Origin: Trichobilharzia szidati
Lineage: Eukaryota; Platyhelminthes; Trematoda; Strigeidida; Schistosomatidae
Direction of reading: 5' to 3'
NCBI GenBank assembly: GCA_944472155.2
Contig: OX235279.1
Span: 158,618,199 to 158,682,198 of the forward strand
Length of the DNA stretch: 64,000 bases
Shown here: positions 21,836 to 32,404 of the stretch, piece by piece
Layout of the letters: each line of letters begins with the position of its first letter
Position numbering within the stretch: the first letter of the stretch is position 1
Made by a program: the position numbers and the translations under genes
The notes under the pieces: model-generated
Databases searched by the model: none
What the model was told of the DNA's origin: nothing
What the model saw: the letters and a program-made list of their open reading frames with translations, nothing else

Positions 21836-22399
21836 CGTTTGGAGGTGGATTTAACTGTTCAGTAGAGACAGGGAATTTTATTCCCTTTCTTCACAGCAAC
21901 ACATTATATTATTTTATTTGTCTTTAATTTGGGAATTTATTCATGATATGAGAAATACATCAGTTTTACAGATGTGACTGAAAGCCAACTGAATCTCTTT
22001 GTTTATCCATCCATAATCGCAGTGAATATCATCCGTCATTTTTGCTATTGCAATAAGCTAAGTATACTACCATATGGAAACAAGATAAGCGAATATAGAT
22101 TGACATGTTTACAATAGGCAGTTTGTGCTTATTATGATTATTATTATTTTTAATTGAAGCAACAGATTAGAATAAAAACAAAATAAAAAAAAAGTAGTCC
22201 ACACGAAGCATTATGCAGATATCCAACAGAAGATACACATTTTTAACTGGACCTTATAAGAATAGATAAGGTCAGTTATGAGTTCTTCAACAGAACCTCT
22301 TATCTCATACAATCCGCTGAAAGTAAAAAAAAAATCAAGCAACTTTCTGAGAGTTGAAAATCACGTTTTTCTTCAAAAAGAAGTGCAATTACTAAGTTC
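21836..22399. other. No gene or recognised repeat
   Basis: AT-rich, with an A-rich patch near 22170-22195. Confidence 0.5.
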
Positions 22400-22556
22400 G
22401 TGTATAGTATTTTAATTCATGCGTTGAAGGTTGTTTTCAAACAGATGTTCATCTTTTTGATAACCTGCTCTTCATCATGTTGTACAGTTATACATACATT
22501 ATAATGAATGAATTAGCGCTATGAACAACATTATTGCTTAAATAACATCGAATCAA
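22400..22556 (-). repeat. Inverted terminal repeat of a PLE, left arm
   Basis: Reverse-complementary to 23100-23260. Paired words include ATTCGATGTTATTTAA, ATGTTGTTCATA and ATAACTGTA. The arms flank the GIY-YIG remnant between them. Confidence 0.7.
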
Positions 22557-22592
22557 TAATACCAGTGGATTTATATAGCCTCTACACGACCA

Positions 22593-22975
22593 ATGGTGAT
22601 TCCTCGATTGAAAGACGAAGTATCTAGACTAGCCACTTCAAATTGTATCTACCAATTCAACTCCGCTAGTGGCGGAGCGAGTTATATCGACGTTTGCTCC
22701 GGGAACTTGATTTCCCGTGCTCGAGAACATCTCCGAGGATGGCTAAGAAAAGTTGTAGTGAAAGCCATAAACAGTTCGATATTAGACCCCCTGGTTCAAA
22801 CCGACTGGCCACAAAGCAAGCCAGCATTGAAGAATCCTTCCCTATCATCATCTACCGGGTACCAAATAAATTGCTACAAAACATCGAGGTATCGCATGCT
22901 CCAAACAGTAGATGCTGTCGCGATTCGCGTGAAATAAAACAGTGCTTTGTGGGCAGAAGCAGCAAGTCCAGCTAG
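22593..22975 (+). pseudogene. PLE GIY-YIG endonuclease remnant between inverted repeats
   Basis: The 114-codon frame begins with a VSRLATSNCIYQFNSASGGA stretch, then SYIDVCSGNLISRAREHLRG. In an intact GIY-YIG nuclease the second signature is YIG; here it is YID, so the active site is damaged, while the following R-A-R-E-H is kept. After a frameshift the C-terminal half continues (MLQTVDAVAI, then a LCGQKQQVQ-like KP-LC-QK motif near 22945). In PLEs this domain nicks the target site for priming. The RT domain is not present, so the copy moved, if at all, as a truncated unit. Confidence 0.7.
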
Positions 22976-23099
22976 CCACTACTACTGCCCTGGCCAGCCA
23001 TCAGTGAAGACCATAAATTCACGAATTTGTATTATTATCTTTCCTAATTTTTTCTGACATTCAGTTTATTGTTGTGTTGATTCTGTTGAACTGTACTCT

Positions 23100-23265
23100 A
23101 TTGATTCGATGTTATTTAAACATTAATGTTGTTCATAACACTAATTCATCATTCATTCACTACAATGTATATATAACTGTAGAACCTGATGATGAAGTTA
23201 TCGAAAAGAGCATTCTTTGTTTAAAATCCGTTCTTTTGAAAATTTTAATGGGTATTTTTAATCAA
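23100..23265 (+). repeat. Inverted terminal repeat of a PLE, right arm
   Basis: Complement of 22400-22556. It contains CTGATGATGAAGTTATCGAA followed by AAGAGC, which has the order CUGAUGA-short stem-GAAA of a minimal hammerhead, though stem II is weak. Confidence 0.6.
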
Positions 23266-23369
23266 TTAATATGTTCATCTCTTATATCTGTCCAAACCAA
23301 GTTCACTTTTAACAGTTTGACGAGCACACTCTTTGACAACAGATGAAAAAGAAAAAGGAGAAGAAATAT

Positions 23370-24190
23370 CAAACACTACCCAGACTCTCAAGCAAAATAA
23401 CTACTCAAAGAACTTCATTAACAAAATCAACAATGACACTAACTAAGCCTCTCGTTAAACCATATCTAGTTGGAAATAATTCTCACCTTTTATTCGCCGT
23501 CATAATTATGTAGAATCAAACAAGAATTGTCTCCATGTAAAATTATGTATTTAAATGCGATTGTACAGCTTTTGAAAATGAAATCGCCGAAAAGATATCT
23601 TTGCTGGACTCCTTATTCTTCTCACACTAAATATGGTCGGAAAATTATTCCAAAAAAATGTGCCTCAACAGTCGTCATTCCATATAGAACAGAGACGTCA
23701 AACGATATCAGAAGAGAAGTACTCAATGAGCTCGACGTCAGAGTTCTCTTCAAAACATCAGACACACTGTGAAACAACCCTGTCAATGTAAAAGACCAAA
23801 TCCCTGAAGATTCTCTATCTAATTGTGTATACAAAATAAAATCCTTCGAATATGATGCGATATACATCGGATAAACCTCACCAGGGAGAAATCAAAATCA
23901 GAAGAAATGAACACCGTAGAGCGTCTGTTCTACCACCAAGAAATAAATCTAGTTGAACTAGAAAAGCTTGAAAAATCATCAGTCATAGCTCGTCTACACG
24001 TTATAGAATCAGGCCACAAAACTGATTTCGACAATATTGAAATAATCCAGGAAAAGCATTTTAGAAATCACAAAGAACGCTTAATATCAGAAGCACTTCA
24101 TATCAAGTGGAATGCAAATTGTCTAAATAGGAATGATGGACTGAAACAAAATTTAACCTGGTTACAACGCTTCCCTTACCTATGAAATGA
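23370..24190 (+). mobile_element. Penelope-like element, C-terminal coding remnant
   Basis: After a thumb-like trace near 23375-23430 (NNYSKNFINKINNDTN), an end-repeat-like patch lies at 23550-23610. Then come VIPYRTETSNDIRREVLNEL, VRVLFKTSDTL, and past stops SNCVYKIKSFEYDAIYIG (the GIY-YIG signature). A frameshift leads into the 92-codon frame 23907-24185 with IARLHVIESGHKTDFDNI and ALHIKWNANCLNRNDG, the expected C-terminal half (I-ESGH, N-LNR-G). The order is complete but the frame is broken by at least two stops and one frameshift. Confidence 0.7.
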
Positions 24191-25079
24191 CAAAATCACC
24201 ATGGACGTGATAAGCGATTTCATTATGTAAACACAAGCTGCTTTTATAATTTTACACACTTATCAAATCCAACAATCTACACCTGGTTTTGTTATCTTTA
24301 CCGATTGGCCAACTTGACAATGTAAAAATTACCCCATGGTGAGGAACGATGATTAAATTGTTATATATAAGCTGAGATTTTGAAAATTCAGGTTTAATAT
24401 TACTACTTTGATAAAAATACTAGCATTAAATAACGAAATGTCAGTAAAAACAATATCGTTCTGTTTTCCATTCACTAGAAAATACAAAAAACCTTTATTA
24501 TATGTTCATTCGTGTTTTCGATTCAATCAACATTCTATTATTTTCCGTCTCATTATGCCCTTCTGTTTAGCCTTTATTATCATTATTATTATTTGCTTTA
24601 AACTTTTTCTTTATTAGAATAAAGAATTCGATGTATTCACCTTATTCTACGGTCTAAAGCACTTCAAATTAAGAGCGACATTTGTTCATGCTACAATGTT
24701 TGCATGCACTAAACATGAGAGCACTGAAATCTAAATGTTTCAGATATTCTGTCTTCTGTCTATTTTTACCAGTTCACTTCTTTTTCTGCCACCTACTTCA
24801 GTAACTATTTTTGTCAGTAGTTGCTGGAGATTTCAGTTCATGTGACCATAGCTTCCTTACGTAATTAGATCGTAAAATTATTGTCAGCTTTTCAACATGA
24901 CTAGAAAACACTCTTGTTCTAGTGTTCACAATCGAATTCAGCATATGTGAGGCTCGAAATAGAGACCCATTCTGCCATACAAATATTGCCTGAAATATAT
25001 GGGAAACTGTACATAAGTGCCTTCTTTAACCTTCACAAAGAAAACGCAACATAGATGTTACTCTCACGATAATATGCAG
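24191..25079. other. Probable PLE 3' sequence, then unassigned
   Basis: AT-rich. About 24660-24980 may be a very old CR1 upstream remnant, but I cannot show a convincing frame. An ATT run lies near 24573-24590. Confidence 0.4.
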
Positions 25080-26700
25080 AATCTAAGATGTACGTTAAAA
25101 GATACAAACTGAAACTTACTTCGTGGACAAGTTCTAGATGGCACAAGCACAAACATGACATCCTATCTGAAATTCTCCCTTGATGTTTGTTGCCTAAAAG
25201 AGATACTCTTCTTAAGATTTGACCGCTTCTCCCCTTCTCAACTCAAAAACCTTCAACGGCAGAAAGAAAATTTACACGAAATGAAAGACAATCCTGGTGA
25301 TAAGAGAGTGAGCACCTACAACCAAAAGTTCTTATCATACAAAACTTCTCAGATATGTGGAAGCTATTTAAAGAAATCACCGGTGGTAGGCAAATAAACA
25401 ATGATTCCTCTTCAGCTGATGGCAGTGAGCTTAATAAGTCTTTCACATGTCGTTCAGGAGAAATCATGATTTCTAATCCTGCAATTGAAAGGAATGATCA
25501 CTCTCCTAGTTTTGACACATCTGATGTTCTCAAATGTCTTCAATCCTTGAAATGTACCCAGTCCCTTGGTTCGGATGCTGTGCCCGGTATCATCCCCAGA
25601 AAATGTGCCGAGATTTCATGTCATTCTCTCAACAGCACTTTCAATGAATCATTTTCCACTAATATTGTGCCTGCTTCCCAGAAGGATATTCAAATTGTTC
25701 CTGTGTCTAAATCACCAAGTGGACCAAGCTTTTTTTTAGAAATGTTGCTATTACCTAACCATTTTTAAAAATAATAAAAAAACAGCTTCTGCTTAACCCT
25801 GAATCTTCATTTAGAGCTTGCAATGACCTTAAACAATCAACTTATAAACATAATAGTTGTACTTTTGATGCCACTGGAGTCTTATAACACAGTACTGCCT
25901 CTAATTTGAACAGAGGTGGCAAATATGTTCGGTGTACCTTCCTAGATTACACATCTGCCTTAGACTCTGTACCTAGGCCTTTTTTGTTGAACAAGCTTAC
26001 CATAGCGAAAGTAGGTTGCTGGATTAATAAATGGCGGCATTCTTACTTTTCTCATAGGACGCAGATAATGGGAAGTCCTCCATTGCTTTATTTACTGTAG
26101 CTGATTTTCCTCAGGGAGCTATTCTTTCTCCTTTTCCGTCTTCTTTCTTGTTACATGACATGTCTCATTCTGATGACTGCAGTTTTGTTAAGCGTGTCAA
26201 TGACTTGTTTTTTTCCACGTCGGTCACTTTCCAGTCACACTCCTGCAGGTTGAATACACTTCTATCAGAAGTTAGTTGGTACTGGTTGAATAGTCGTGAG
26301 CCAAATTCCTCCAAATTTCAGTTGTTTAATTTCACTTTCACATGCAAGTGCGACTTATGTGAACCTCTTAGTTCGCACGGTTCCACTATCATAGATGGCA
26401 ATGAAGTTGAAACTGAGTCTAATTTTAAGTACCTCAGATCATGTCTTTCGTTTGATCGTTCCTGGTCCTCCTACACAATGCCAATTTCTTGAAAGATAAT
26501 TCGTTTAACCTCCTATGTGTGGAAGCTAAGACAATTTGGTTGTGGTCAGACACTCAAATACATTCAAGAAATTGGCAATTATCATCTTTTGGGACTTATA
26601 TCGTTCTTTTAATACACCACTCCTTCCTTGCATCTCATAAAGTGGAACTAGAAGCAACTGTGGAAAACCTTGCACTCAGATGACTAAGTATAAGATCACT
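25080..26700 (+). mobile_element. CR1-like LINE, reverse transcriptase remnant
   Basis: Consecutive broken frames give the RT order. SLKCTQSLGSDAVPGIIPRK and SQKDIQIVPVSKSPSGPS (25355-25768) form the N-terminal RT motifs. GKYVRCTFLDYTSALDSVPR (25906-26100) carries motif A, an F-L-D...A-D-S-V form. A decayed GAILSP region follows near 26115-26140. FVKRVNDLFFSTSVTF (26148 onwards) has the YADD box degraded to V-N-D. Then GSTIIDGNEVETESNFKYL with SFDRSWSS, and finally VEAKTIWLWS. It resembles schistosome SR/Perere CR1 elements. The endonuclease and the 3' end are missing. Confidence 0.8.
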
Positions 26701-27628
26701 ATGATATCTTAGTTGGCGTACATTTTATGTGATGAGAAAAGTGTACGGCGCGACACTACTAACCTACCACTAGGTAGTACGACAGCTCTGGTATATTTAA
26801 GATTAAAGTTTCATGTACACTGCCCAATCAGATCGATGAATATATGAGTTTTCTCTAACGTTCCATTTAAACAGCTTTTCATACACCCAATAAAATCGGA
26901 TGTGGGCGTACAATTGAAACCTTTCGTGTAACAAACTTCGAATCTGTTTTATTTGATAATATCACACGTCTGCCTTAAATTCAGCTGACTGCTGACTAGT
27001 AGTTTGCTGTGTGAAGGAATGAAGAGACTTGAACAACTAATAATTATTCAGACATGGATGGGATCTTCGCTTCTCGTCATTCCGAAGAAAAAACCTTCAG
27101 TCACACTGTTTTTGTGATTCCACTTGACTGAATCTGTTCTGAGTAATAACAACTTTTAGAAATGTTAAAAGTCATTAAACAACTCAAAGCAGTTTCATAT
27201 AAGTTGAATTCGTCATAGAACCAAATGGTCAACAGACCACTTCGAAATTACTTCAGTAATTTATGTCAAACAGTATGGCTGTAGGATTTACACCTTACCC
27301 TTGCATCTTCTTGAGTTTCTGGTCGTTCGATTTGAAAAACAGTGTCGACTGCTTGCAGCTAGAAAGGAAACTCGTTGTGGAGGACTTCACCTGGGCAGAA
27401 AAAATAAGCTGATGAGCTCCCACTGATTAACTTCTAAAATCTTTTATTAGGTTGAGGTGTACTGTAATGAACAGGAGTGTTACGCTGCTCACATAAGTAA
27501 CCAAATTTCATATCTAATAAATCTGTCATGTTGCAGAATGGACCGTCGCCAGATTCTGCTGAAGACAATAAATGTGGCTTGCCTCACAAAAAGAATAAAT
27601 TAGAACTGTCTTTAGAATATTTTTCAAG
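26701..27628. other. No gene or recognised repeat
   Basis: AT-rich; neither strand gives a coherent frame. Confidence 0.5.
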
Positions 27629-27931
27629 TATTGGTTTGGTAGGGATTTTGTTTAATTGCATGGAGGATTTCATCATGAGCTGACATCAGTTAGAGAACCA
27701 TTGGAAAACCTGGGTGTACTGGACAGCTGTTTCGTCCTAGTTTGAGACTCTTCAGCAGTACGCGCCCACTGGGATTCGAATCCAGGACCTGCTGGTTACA
27801 AGGAGAGCTCGTATACCATTGAGCCACTGGGACCCGATCCCAGGTTTTCCAGTGGTTCTCTAACTGATGTCAGCTCATGATGAAATCCTCCATGCAATTA
27901 AACAAAATCCCTACCAAACCAATACTTGAAA
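27629..27931. mobile_element. Family A SINE, foldback
   Basis: The left arm (minus strand) holds the 3' end, the hammerhead at 27716-27761, the B box as GGATTCGAATCC and the tRNA-like CCACTGGGACCCGATCC. It turns directly into a plus-strand copy of the 3' end at 27840-27931. The outermost about 90 bases of the two arms are complementary (GGAGGATTTCATCATGAGCT against AGCTCATGATGAAATCCTCC). Confidence 0.75.
27716..27761 (-). ncRNA. Hammerhead ribozyme, family A, intact core
   Basis: Stem I GTACTG/CAGTAC is perfect. Then come CTGAAGA (27749-27755), stem II GTC...GAC with a T-C-AAACTA loop, GAAA (27730-27733), the palindromic CAGCTG as a minimal stem III, and TC before the second stem I strand. 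All conserved core positions (CUGANGA, GAAA, UH) are met. The short palindromic stem III recalls hammerheads that work as dimers in tandem repeats. Confidence 0.75.
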
Positions 27932-27939
27932 ATTAATCT

Positions 27940-28275
27940 AATGCTCACTACTGACTGGCCCTATTCAGGCAGTTAACCTGGGGTTATAGTGGGAAGCCGT
28001 GACCAGTAGGATACAGCAGGTTGAAGATGAGGCAGTAACTCATGTAAGAAGACATTGCGAAATGGTCGCGCTATGTCGTGAATTGACTGAGGTTAGAATT
28101 CAAGGACCATTGGATCGGATCCCAGCGGCTCAATGGTCTACGAGCTCGCTAGCCTTGCAACCAGAAGGTTGTGGGTTCGAACCTCGTTGGGTGTGTACTG
28201 CTGAAGAGTCTCAAACTAGGACGAAACCACCGTCCAGTACTCCCAGGTTTTCCAGTGGTTCTTTAGAATATCTCA
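27940..28275 (+). mobile_element. Family A SINE, second unit in head-to-tail array
   Basis: Starts about 10 bases after the 3' end of the preceding plus-strand arm with CTCACTACTGACTGGCCC, and runs through the body, tRNA-like segment (GGCTCAATGGTCTACGAGC; B box GGGTTCGAACC) and hammerhead to a truncated 3' end at about 28270. Together with 27840-27931 it forms a dimer junction like the one at about 20010-20030. Confidence 0.75.
28195..28240 (+). ncRNA. Hammerhead ribozyme, family A, intact core
   Basis: GTACTG (28195-28200), CTGAAGA (28201-28207), stem II GTC/GAC, GAAA (28223-28226), stem III reduced to CCACCG, then TC and CAGTAC (28235-28240). The catalytic core and stem I are intact. Stem III has lost the palindrome seen in other A copies and may not fold. 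Confidence 0.65.
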
Positions 28276-28319
28276 TAAATTTCTTTGATTGGACACTATT
28301 TAGTAAGTAGTATCACGCC

Positions 28320-28650
28320 TTTAGTCCAGTTGTTTCGTACAGATTGAATTCTATCAGTCAAATCTGCAATGTAGCCATCATGGTAGGTGGCCCGCCATCA
28401 CGGTGCACTCCTAATGGTTGTTAGACCATTGGAGGACCAGTCTTATGACACTAGTTACCACCCAGTGTCCAATGAAAGTGTCCATTCCAGTCCGACAGGA
28501 AGTTAATCGAGAGACCCAAGAACTCAGTGGTAACGTCTCTGACCGCGCAGCACATCGAATCTAAGAAGGGACGTGAGTTTCTTCAAGAATGAAGATATGC
28601 TTTGCTGACAAGTGCTAACAAGCGCGAAACCTAGGTCCACCATAAGCATT
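28320..28650 (+). mobile_element. Family D tRNA-like repeat with hammerhead
   Basis: Body 28320-28420 with GGCCCGCCATCACGGTGCAC, a middle part, then a tRNA-like segment (ACTCAGTGGTAACGTCTCTG, with a B box decayed to CATCGAATC) and the hammerhead at 28597-28649. The order matches the minus-strand copy at 7945-8330. No target-site duplication was found. Confidence 0.6.
28597..28649 (+). ncRNA. Hammerhead ribozyme, family D
   Basis: Stem I ATGCTT/AAGCAT with an internal loop, CTGACAA (28605-28611; the final G8 is A), stem II GTGC/GCGC with loop TAACAA, GAAA (28626-28629), the palindromic CCTAGG as stem III, and TC at 28636-28637. The G-to-A change at core position 8 would impair catalysis. Stem sequences differ from families A and C, so this is a separate lineage of hammerhead. 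Confidence 0.65.
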
Positions 28651-29469
28651 TGAACAAGTCAGATTATTTGTTCAACTTCGCCTTAGCATCACTCTTTGCG
28701 CCTAGTAATGTAGTCATACCTATCAGGCAATGTAAGTTTTGATGTTTTAGTTATAAAATACTAAAATCAAGCTGTAATAAAAGTCAGCCAGCGCATAAAT
28801 GTCGTGTACTCGACTACCTAACTGTCTAAAAAGCATTTAGCTGAAATAACTATTCACTTAACATTTAAAGGAGGAGAAAAAGACGAAGAAGAAGAAGGAA
28901 AATATCATGTCTGAAAGTAGGATGCCATTACTTAGTCACTATATATATTACTATAATCAGACATTTTTGTGCACAACCACCAGAAAGACTTCTGTATATA
29001 AATTGCCGTAAATCTATCAAACATACATCTTATAACTGTCAAAATATTACTACAAAAGTTAGACAAACAAATCACACAGTGAAAGGATAATGATGAGCAC
29101 TATTCATAAATCTCTGCCTCCTCCTCCTGTACAAGAAATAAACAAAACAGTAGTACTTTGACAGTGCAAGACAGTTTATTGATCACACATTGCAGACCTG
29201 CTTCACTGATGTTCAAGGATGGGACTTATCGTTTATGGGAGAAAAAACGTTGTATGTATCAAGATAAATAGCCAGTGAGACAAGGACAATTTATATAAAT
29301 TTTCCTGTATTTCGAAGGTTCTGTTGCGAATGGATTGAATTTTTGAGGTAGAATCACCAGATCCTCGCCCAGCCGCTCATCTGTTTTCAGTCCTACGACT
29401 GGCTAGTGCACCAGAAAACTACGCACTAAGCAACATCAACAGTAGAAAGTTTCAGAAAGTCACAGCTTT
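28651..29469. other. No gene; purine-rich patch
   Basis: A GAAGAAGAAG-like purine-rich patch lies at about 28868-28905. Otherwise unremarkable. Confidence 0.5.
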
Positions 29470-29650
29470 CCCTTACCTGAACAGGCAGCATTCTTTTGAC
29501 TAGAAGAGACACGAATAAGGATGTCAAAATTAGGATTAGAACATCAAGACACACCTACATTACTCTAAAGTCAGTGTGGAAATCTACCGTAATCAGCATA
29601 AGGAAAAAGATTCAAATTTTTACAGCAATGGTGTCACGTCAATGAGTTTC
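29470..29650 (+). mobile_element. RTE-like LINE fragment
   Basis: Matches the region FTYLGSIVSTTG through TLKSVWRS and KIRIFNSNVKS of the family, in a broken frame. It precedes an opposite-strand RTE copy at 29685. Confidence 0.6.
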
Positions 29651-29684
29651 TTTGACTCACAGACGTAGAGCATTATTATTATTT

Positions 29685-30527
29685 GTTATTATTTCCTTTA
29701 ATTCCTAGAGGAACATAGGGATTAAGCCACACGTCTTCATTGTGTTTGGTTCTCTGCTAGACTCTTCATCTGGCTCCAAGTCTGCCCACATGCTTTCATC
29801 TCCTCTTCACATGACCTCCTCCAAGTCACCCACCATTGCACTGACGACCAACTCGCCGCTTCCGTTGCGGGTTCCACTCGAACGATGGCTTGTCTAGTGA
29901 TGTCACTTGATGGTTTCATAAGAGTATGGCCAATCCATCTTCATTTCTTCCTGCCTATTTGTTTCACAATCGGTTCCTGCTGGGTTGGTTCGCTCATTGC
30001 CAGAGATCTCTGTTGCTGATCTTTTCTTGCCATCTGATCTTGAGTATTGAGCGTTGACAGCTGTTGATGAAGGTCTGTAGTTTGTTTGAGATGCTCTTTA
30101 TGACGAGCAATGCAAGTCTCTGATGCGTATGGTGAGTAGCACTGACTTCACATTGGAGTTGAAAATCCGGATCTTATTTTTGATTCTGAGTGCTGTTGAC
30201 CTCCACACTGACTTGAGAGTAGTGAAAGCTTGCCTTGCTTTCCCGATCCTCGCTTTGATATCCTTGTCAGTTTCGCCTGTAGTTGAAACGATGCTTCCCA
30301 AGTAGGTAAAGGAGATTGTTTCTTTCAGGTTCCTTCTATTTATGCTGACTGTTGTCTGTTGTAGTTGTTGCTGTTGGTGGTGTTGACCAGGAATTTTCAT
30401 CACCTCTGTTTCCTCTATGTTTACTTGGAGTCCTATCTCTGATGCTTCTTCTGCCAACCTGTTTCTTTTCGCGTATCTTCCAGTTTGTGGGAAATCAGAC
30501 ATATATCATCGGCGAAGTCGAGCATAC
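29685..30527 (-). mobile_element. RTE-like LINE, connection region to 3' end
   Basis: The minus frame at 30098-30502 holds EIGLQVNIEETEVMKI, RRNLKETISFTYLGSIVSTT and LRIKNKIRIFNSNVKSVLL. Then come a WIGHT-like region, the final frame (29737-29919) and the 3' block CCCTATGTTCCTCTAGGAAT with an AAT-rich tail. It starts just after the ADD motif (a trace of DFADDIC lies at 30495-30527). About 530 bases at its 3' side are practically identical to 32411-32942 on the other strand. Confidence 0.85.
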
Positions 30528-30559
30528 GTCACTTAAAGTATTTTCAACATACAAAAGAT

Positions 30560-30920
30560 CAGGTGGCTGACCAGAAAAGATTTTACAGCATGATATTCTG
30601 GCAGGGCAGTGAACCAACTAAGAACACACAGCCAAACAAATATGCCGAAAGGAAATGGCGATGGATTGGACATACTCTGAGAAGATGACCACTGAGTGAC
30701 ATCACATGACAGGATCTCGAGTAGAAGCTGAGTCGGAAGCAACTACTAAGGGTTTGGTTCGAAGGGGACACGATGCAGATCGAGTGAGGAGATGGGTGGG
30801 GCTATGGGCACACATGGAACCAACTGAAAAAGATTTCAGGAAAAGTTTGAAATGAAGTTGTGCTGCTGAAGGAGTATGTTCCACTGACAACCCAAGTGAA
30901 CAATTATTATTATAGTAAAA
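30560..30920 (+). mobile_element. RTE-like LINE 3' fragment
   Basis: KYAERKWRWIGHTLRR is readable at 30485-30688, followed by decayed codons and a 3' block (GGAGTATGTTCCACTGAC) with an AATTATTATTATAG tail. It abuts the opposite-strand copy 29685-30527 tail to tail in the RT sense. Confidence 0.75.
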
Positions 30921-31218
30921 ATAATAGTAATAATGACAATGGCATGATTATGTTAAGTGATGTGCGAAACTGGCGTGATTTTATTTGTGTTTCTTTAGAA
31001 TGCCGCACACAAACTATTCAAATGTGTATTCTAGGTAACTCTGAACAGTGATCATGGAAACACTGCTTAAGAAATTTTATAACTTTTATCTCATTTTCTG
31101 GTTTCACAGTTTTTTTACTAATGCCACTTTTATCGTGTTTTCAACTGCTTTCTGATTCAGAAATTTTGGGGAATATGTAAGAAGAGACGTGCACTGAAGA
31201 GTTACTCTTTCCAGTGGT

Positions 31219-31853
31219 AGCATTCTCAAGAACTACACTTCCTGAAAGAAATTTTCATACAAAACAGTTATCCACCAAGATTCATAGACAAAAACATCAA
31301 ACAGAAAATCCAAAAGCAAGAGACGCCATCCGTGACAAAAATGATACTTTATATGAACCTCTATTCCAAAGGTGACCTACTCATTGATGTCCTCAAGAGG
31401 AGAATCACCACTTCTTTAGGAAGAACTTTCTTCGCGGCAACACTGAGAGTAGTGTTCTCCAGTCGCCCACTGATCTGCAGAAGCCTGAAGGACAAGATCC
31501 CGCACCTGACCACTTCTGTGTGCATATATCAGTTCACCTGTTGCTGTGGAGCCAGGTATATTGGTCGTTCGACGTGCATCCTGTCAAAAAGGGTCAAAGA
31601 ACACTACCCAGCGTGGCTGCAGAAAAGAAGTAGTGGCCGTATAAGGAGTGCAATAATCGAATATCTCGTCACCACTGGTCATTCAATCTCAACAAACGCC
31701 TCCTTCAAATTAATCTACAAAGTGAAGAACAACTTGCCAAAGACAATACGTTTCCGTCTTCTTTGCATCTTAGAAGCCCTAACCATTCAGTTACAAGAAC
31801 CAGAAATATGCAAAGAAAAGAAAATTATTCAACCACTTCTACCATCATGGTAA
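31219..31853 (+). pseudogene. PLE thumb and GIY-YIG endonuclease, best kept copy
   Basis: An open frame of about 210 codons follows a TAG at about 31216. It begins with a thumb region (LKEIFIQNSYPPRFIDKNIK), passes through SLKDKIPHLTTSVCIYQFTC and CCGARYIGRSTCILSKRVKE with H, and ends with a C-terminal half (RSAIIEYLVTTGHSISTNAS, FKLIYKVKNNLPKTI, QPLLPSW). The GIY-YIG signatures (IYQ and YIG), the arginine in the following helix and the E-H pair are all present. The domain makes the nick used to prime reverse transcription in PLEs. The RT core upstream is missing, so it is a 5'-truncated copy. An ATG at 31332 is an internal methionine, not a meaningful start. Confidence 0.8.
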
Positions 31854-32190
31854 CAACTCTGTTGATTTGACTTAACTTTTGTTTGTTTGTTTACTTTGCT
31901 TACTACTTAAAACTCCTAAGTAATTCCGTATGCTATTTTGTTTCCGTGTACACCCTGAGCACAACTCTTTCATCAAACTATTTATGCTATTACGTAACTC
32001 TTCTTTAACAATCGTTTGTGACAACTCATCACTTTTATTACTACCCTCTTATATCAACATCCAATTCATCTGAACGTACTAACTGTATTTTCATTTGGCG
32101 AATCTAATGTACACACACACATACAAAACAACCATATATATTTGCGATTGTACAGCTATGAAAATGAATTCACCGAAAAGAAACTCTTCG
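31854..32190 (+). mobile_element. PLE 3' untranslated region and end-repeat motif
   Basis: Follows the stop codon of the GIY-YIG frame. At 32135-32185, GCGATTGTACAGCTATGAAA and a GAATTCACCGAAAAGAAAC block closely match 23555-23610, suggesting a shared PLE terminal motif with a TGA-short stem-GAAA order. Confidence 0.5.
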
Positions 32191-32404
32191 TTGAACTACC
32201 GGTCTACTGTCCATTGTCAAGATGTACAGTTGCATATATATGTGGTAAATTTTTATAGCAATAAAAAGAATGTTTTCAAAGGATTATCATTAGAATTAAA
32301 AGTTGTAGGCGATAGTTATGTAATACAGGAGGCGTTAATCGGTTAGAAAAGAAAAAAAGTAATTTGCGTGACGTAATACAACTGGCAGGATTGAGTAGAG
32401 CCTA

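Noticed and set aside
23527..23772. Host gene exon
   Set aside because: The protein is the linker just before the GIY-YIG signature of a PLE, recognised by comparison with 51590-51760 on the other strand.
24408..24617. Membrane-protein-like hydrophobic frame
   Set aside because: Hydrophobicity comes from T-rich codons in AT-rich DNA; there is no support from motifs or neighbours.
30123..30570. Plus-strand frames inside 29685-30527
   Set aside because: They are antisense shadows of the RTE codons on the minus strand.
29685..30920. Twin-priming product joining the two opposite RTE copies
   Set aside because: Both pieces carry their own 3' tails, whereas twin priming leaves only one 3' end.
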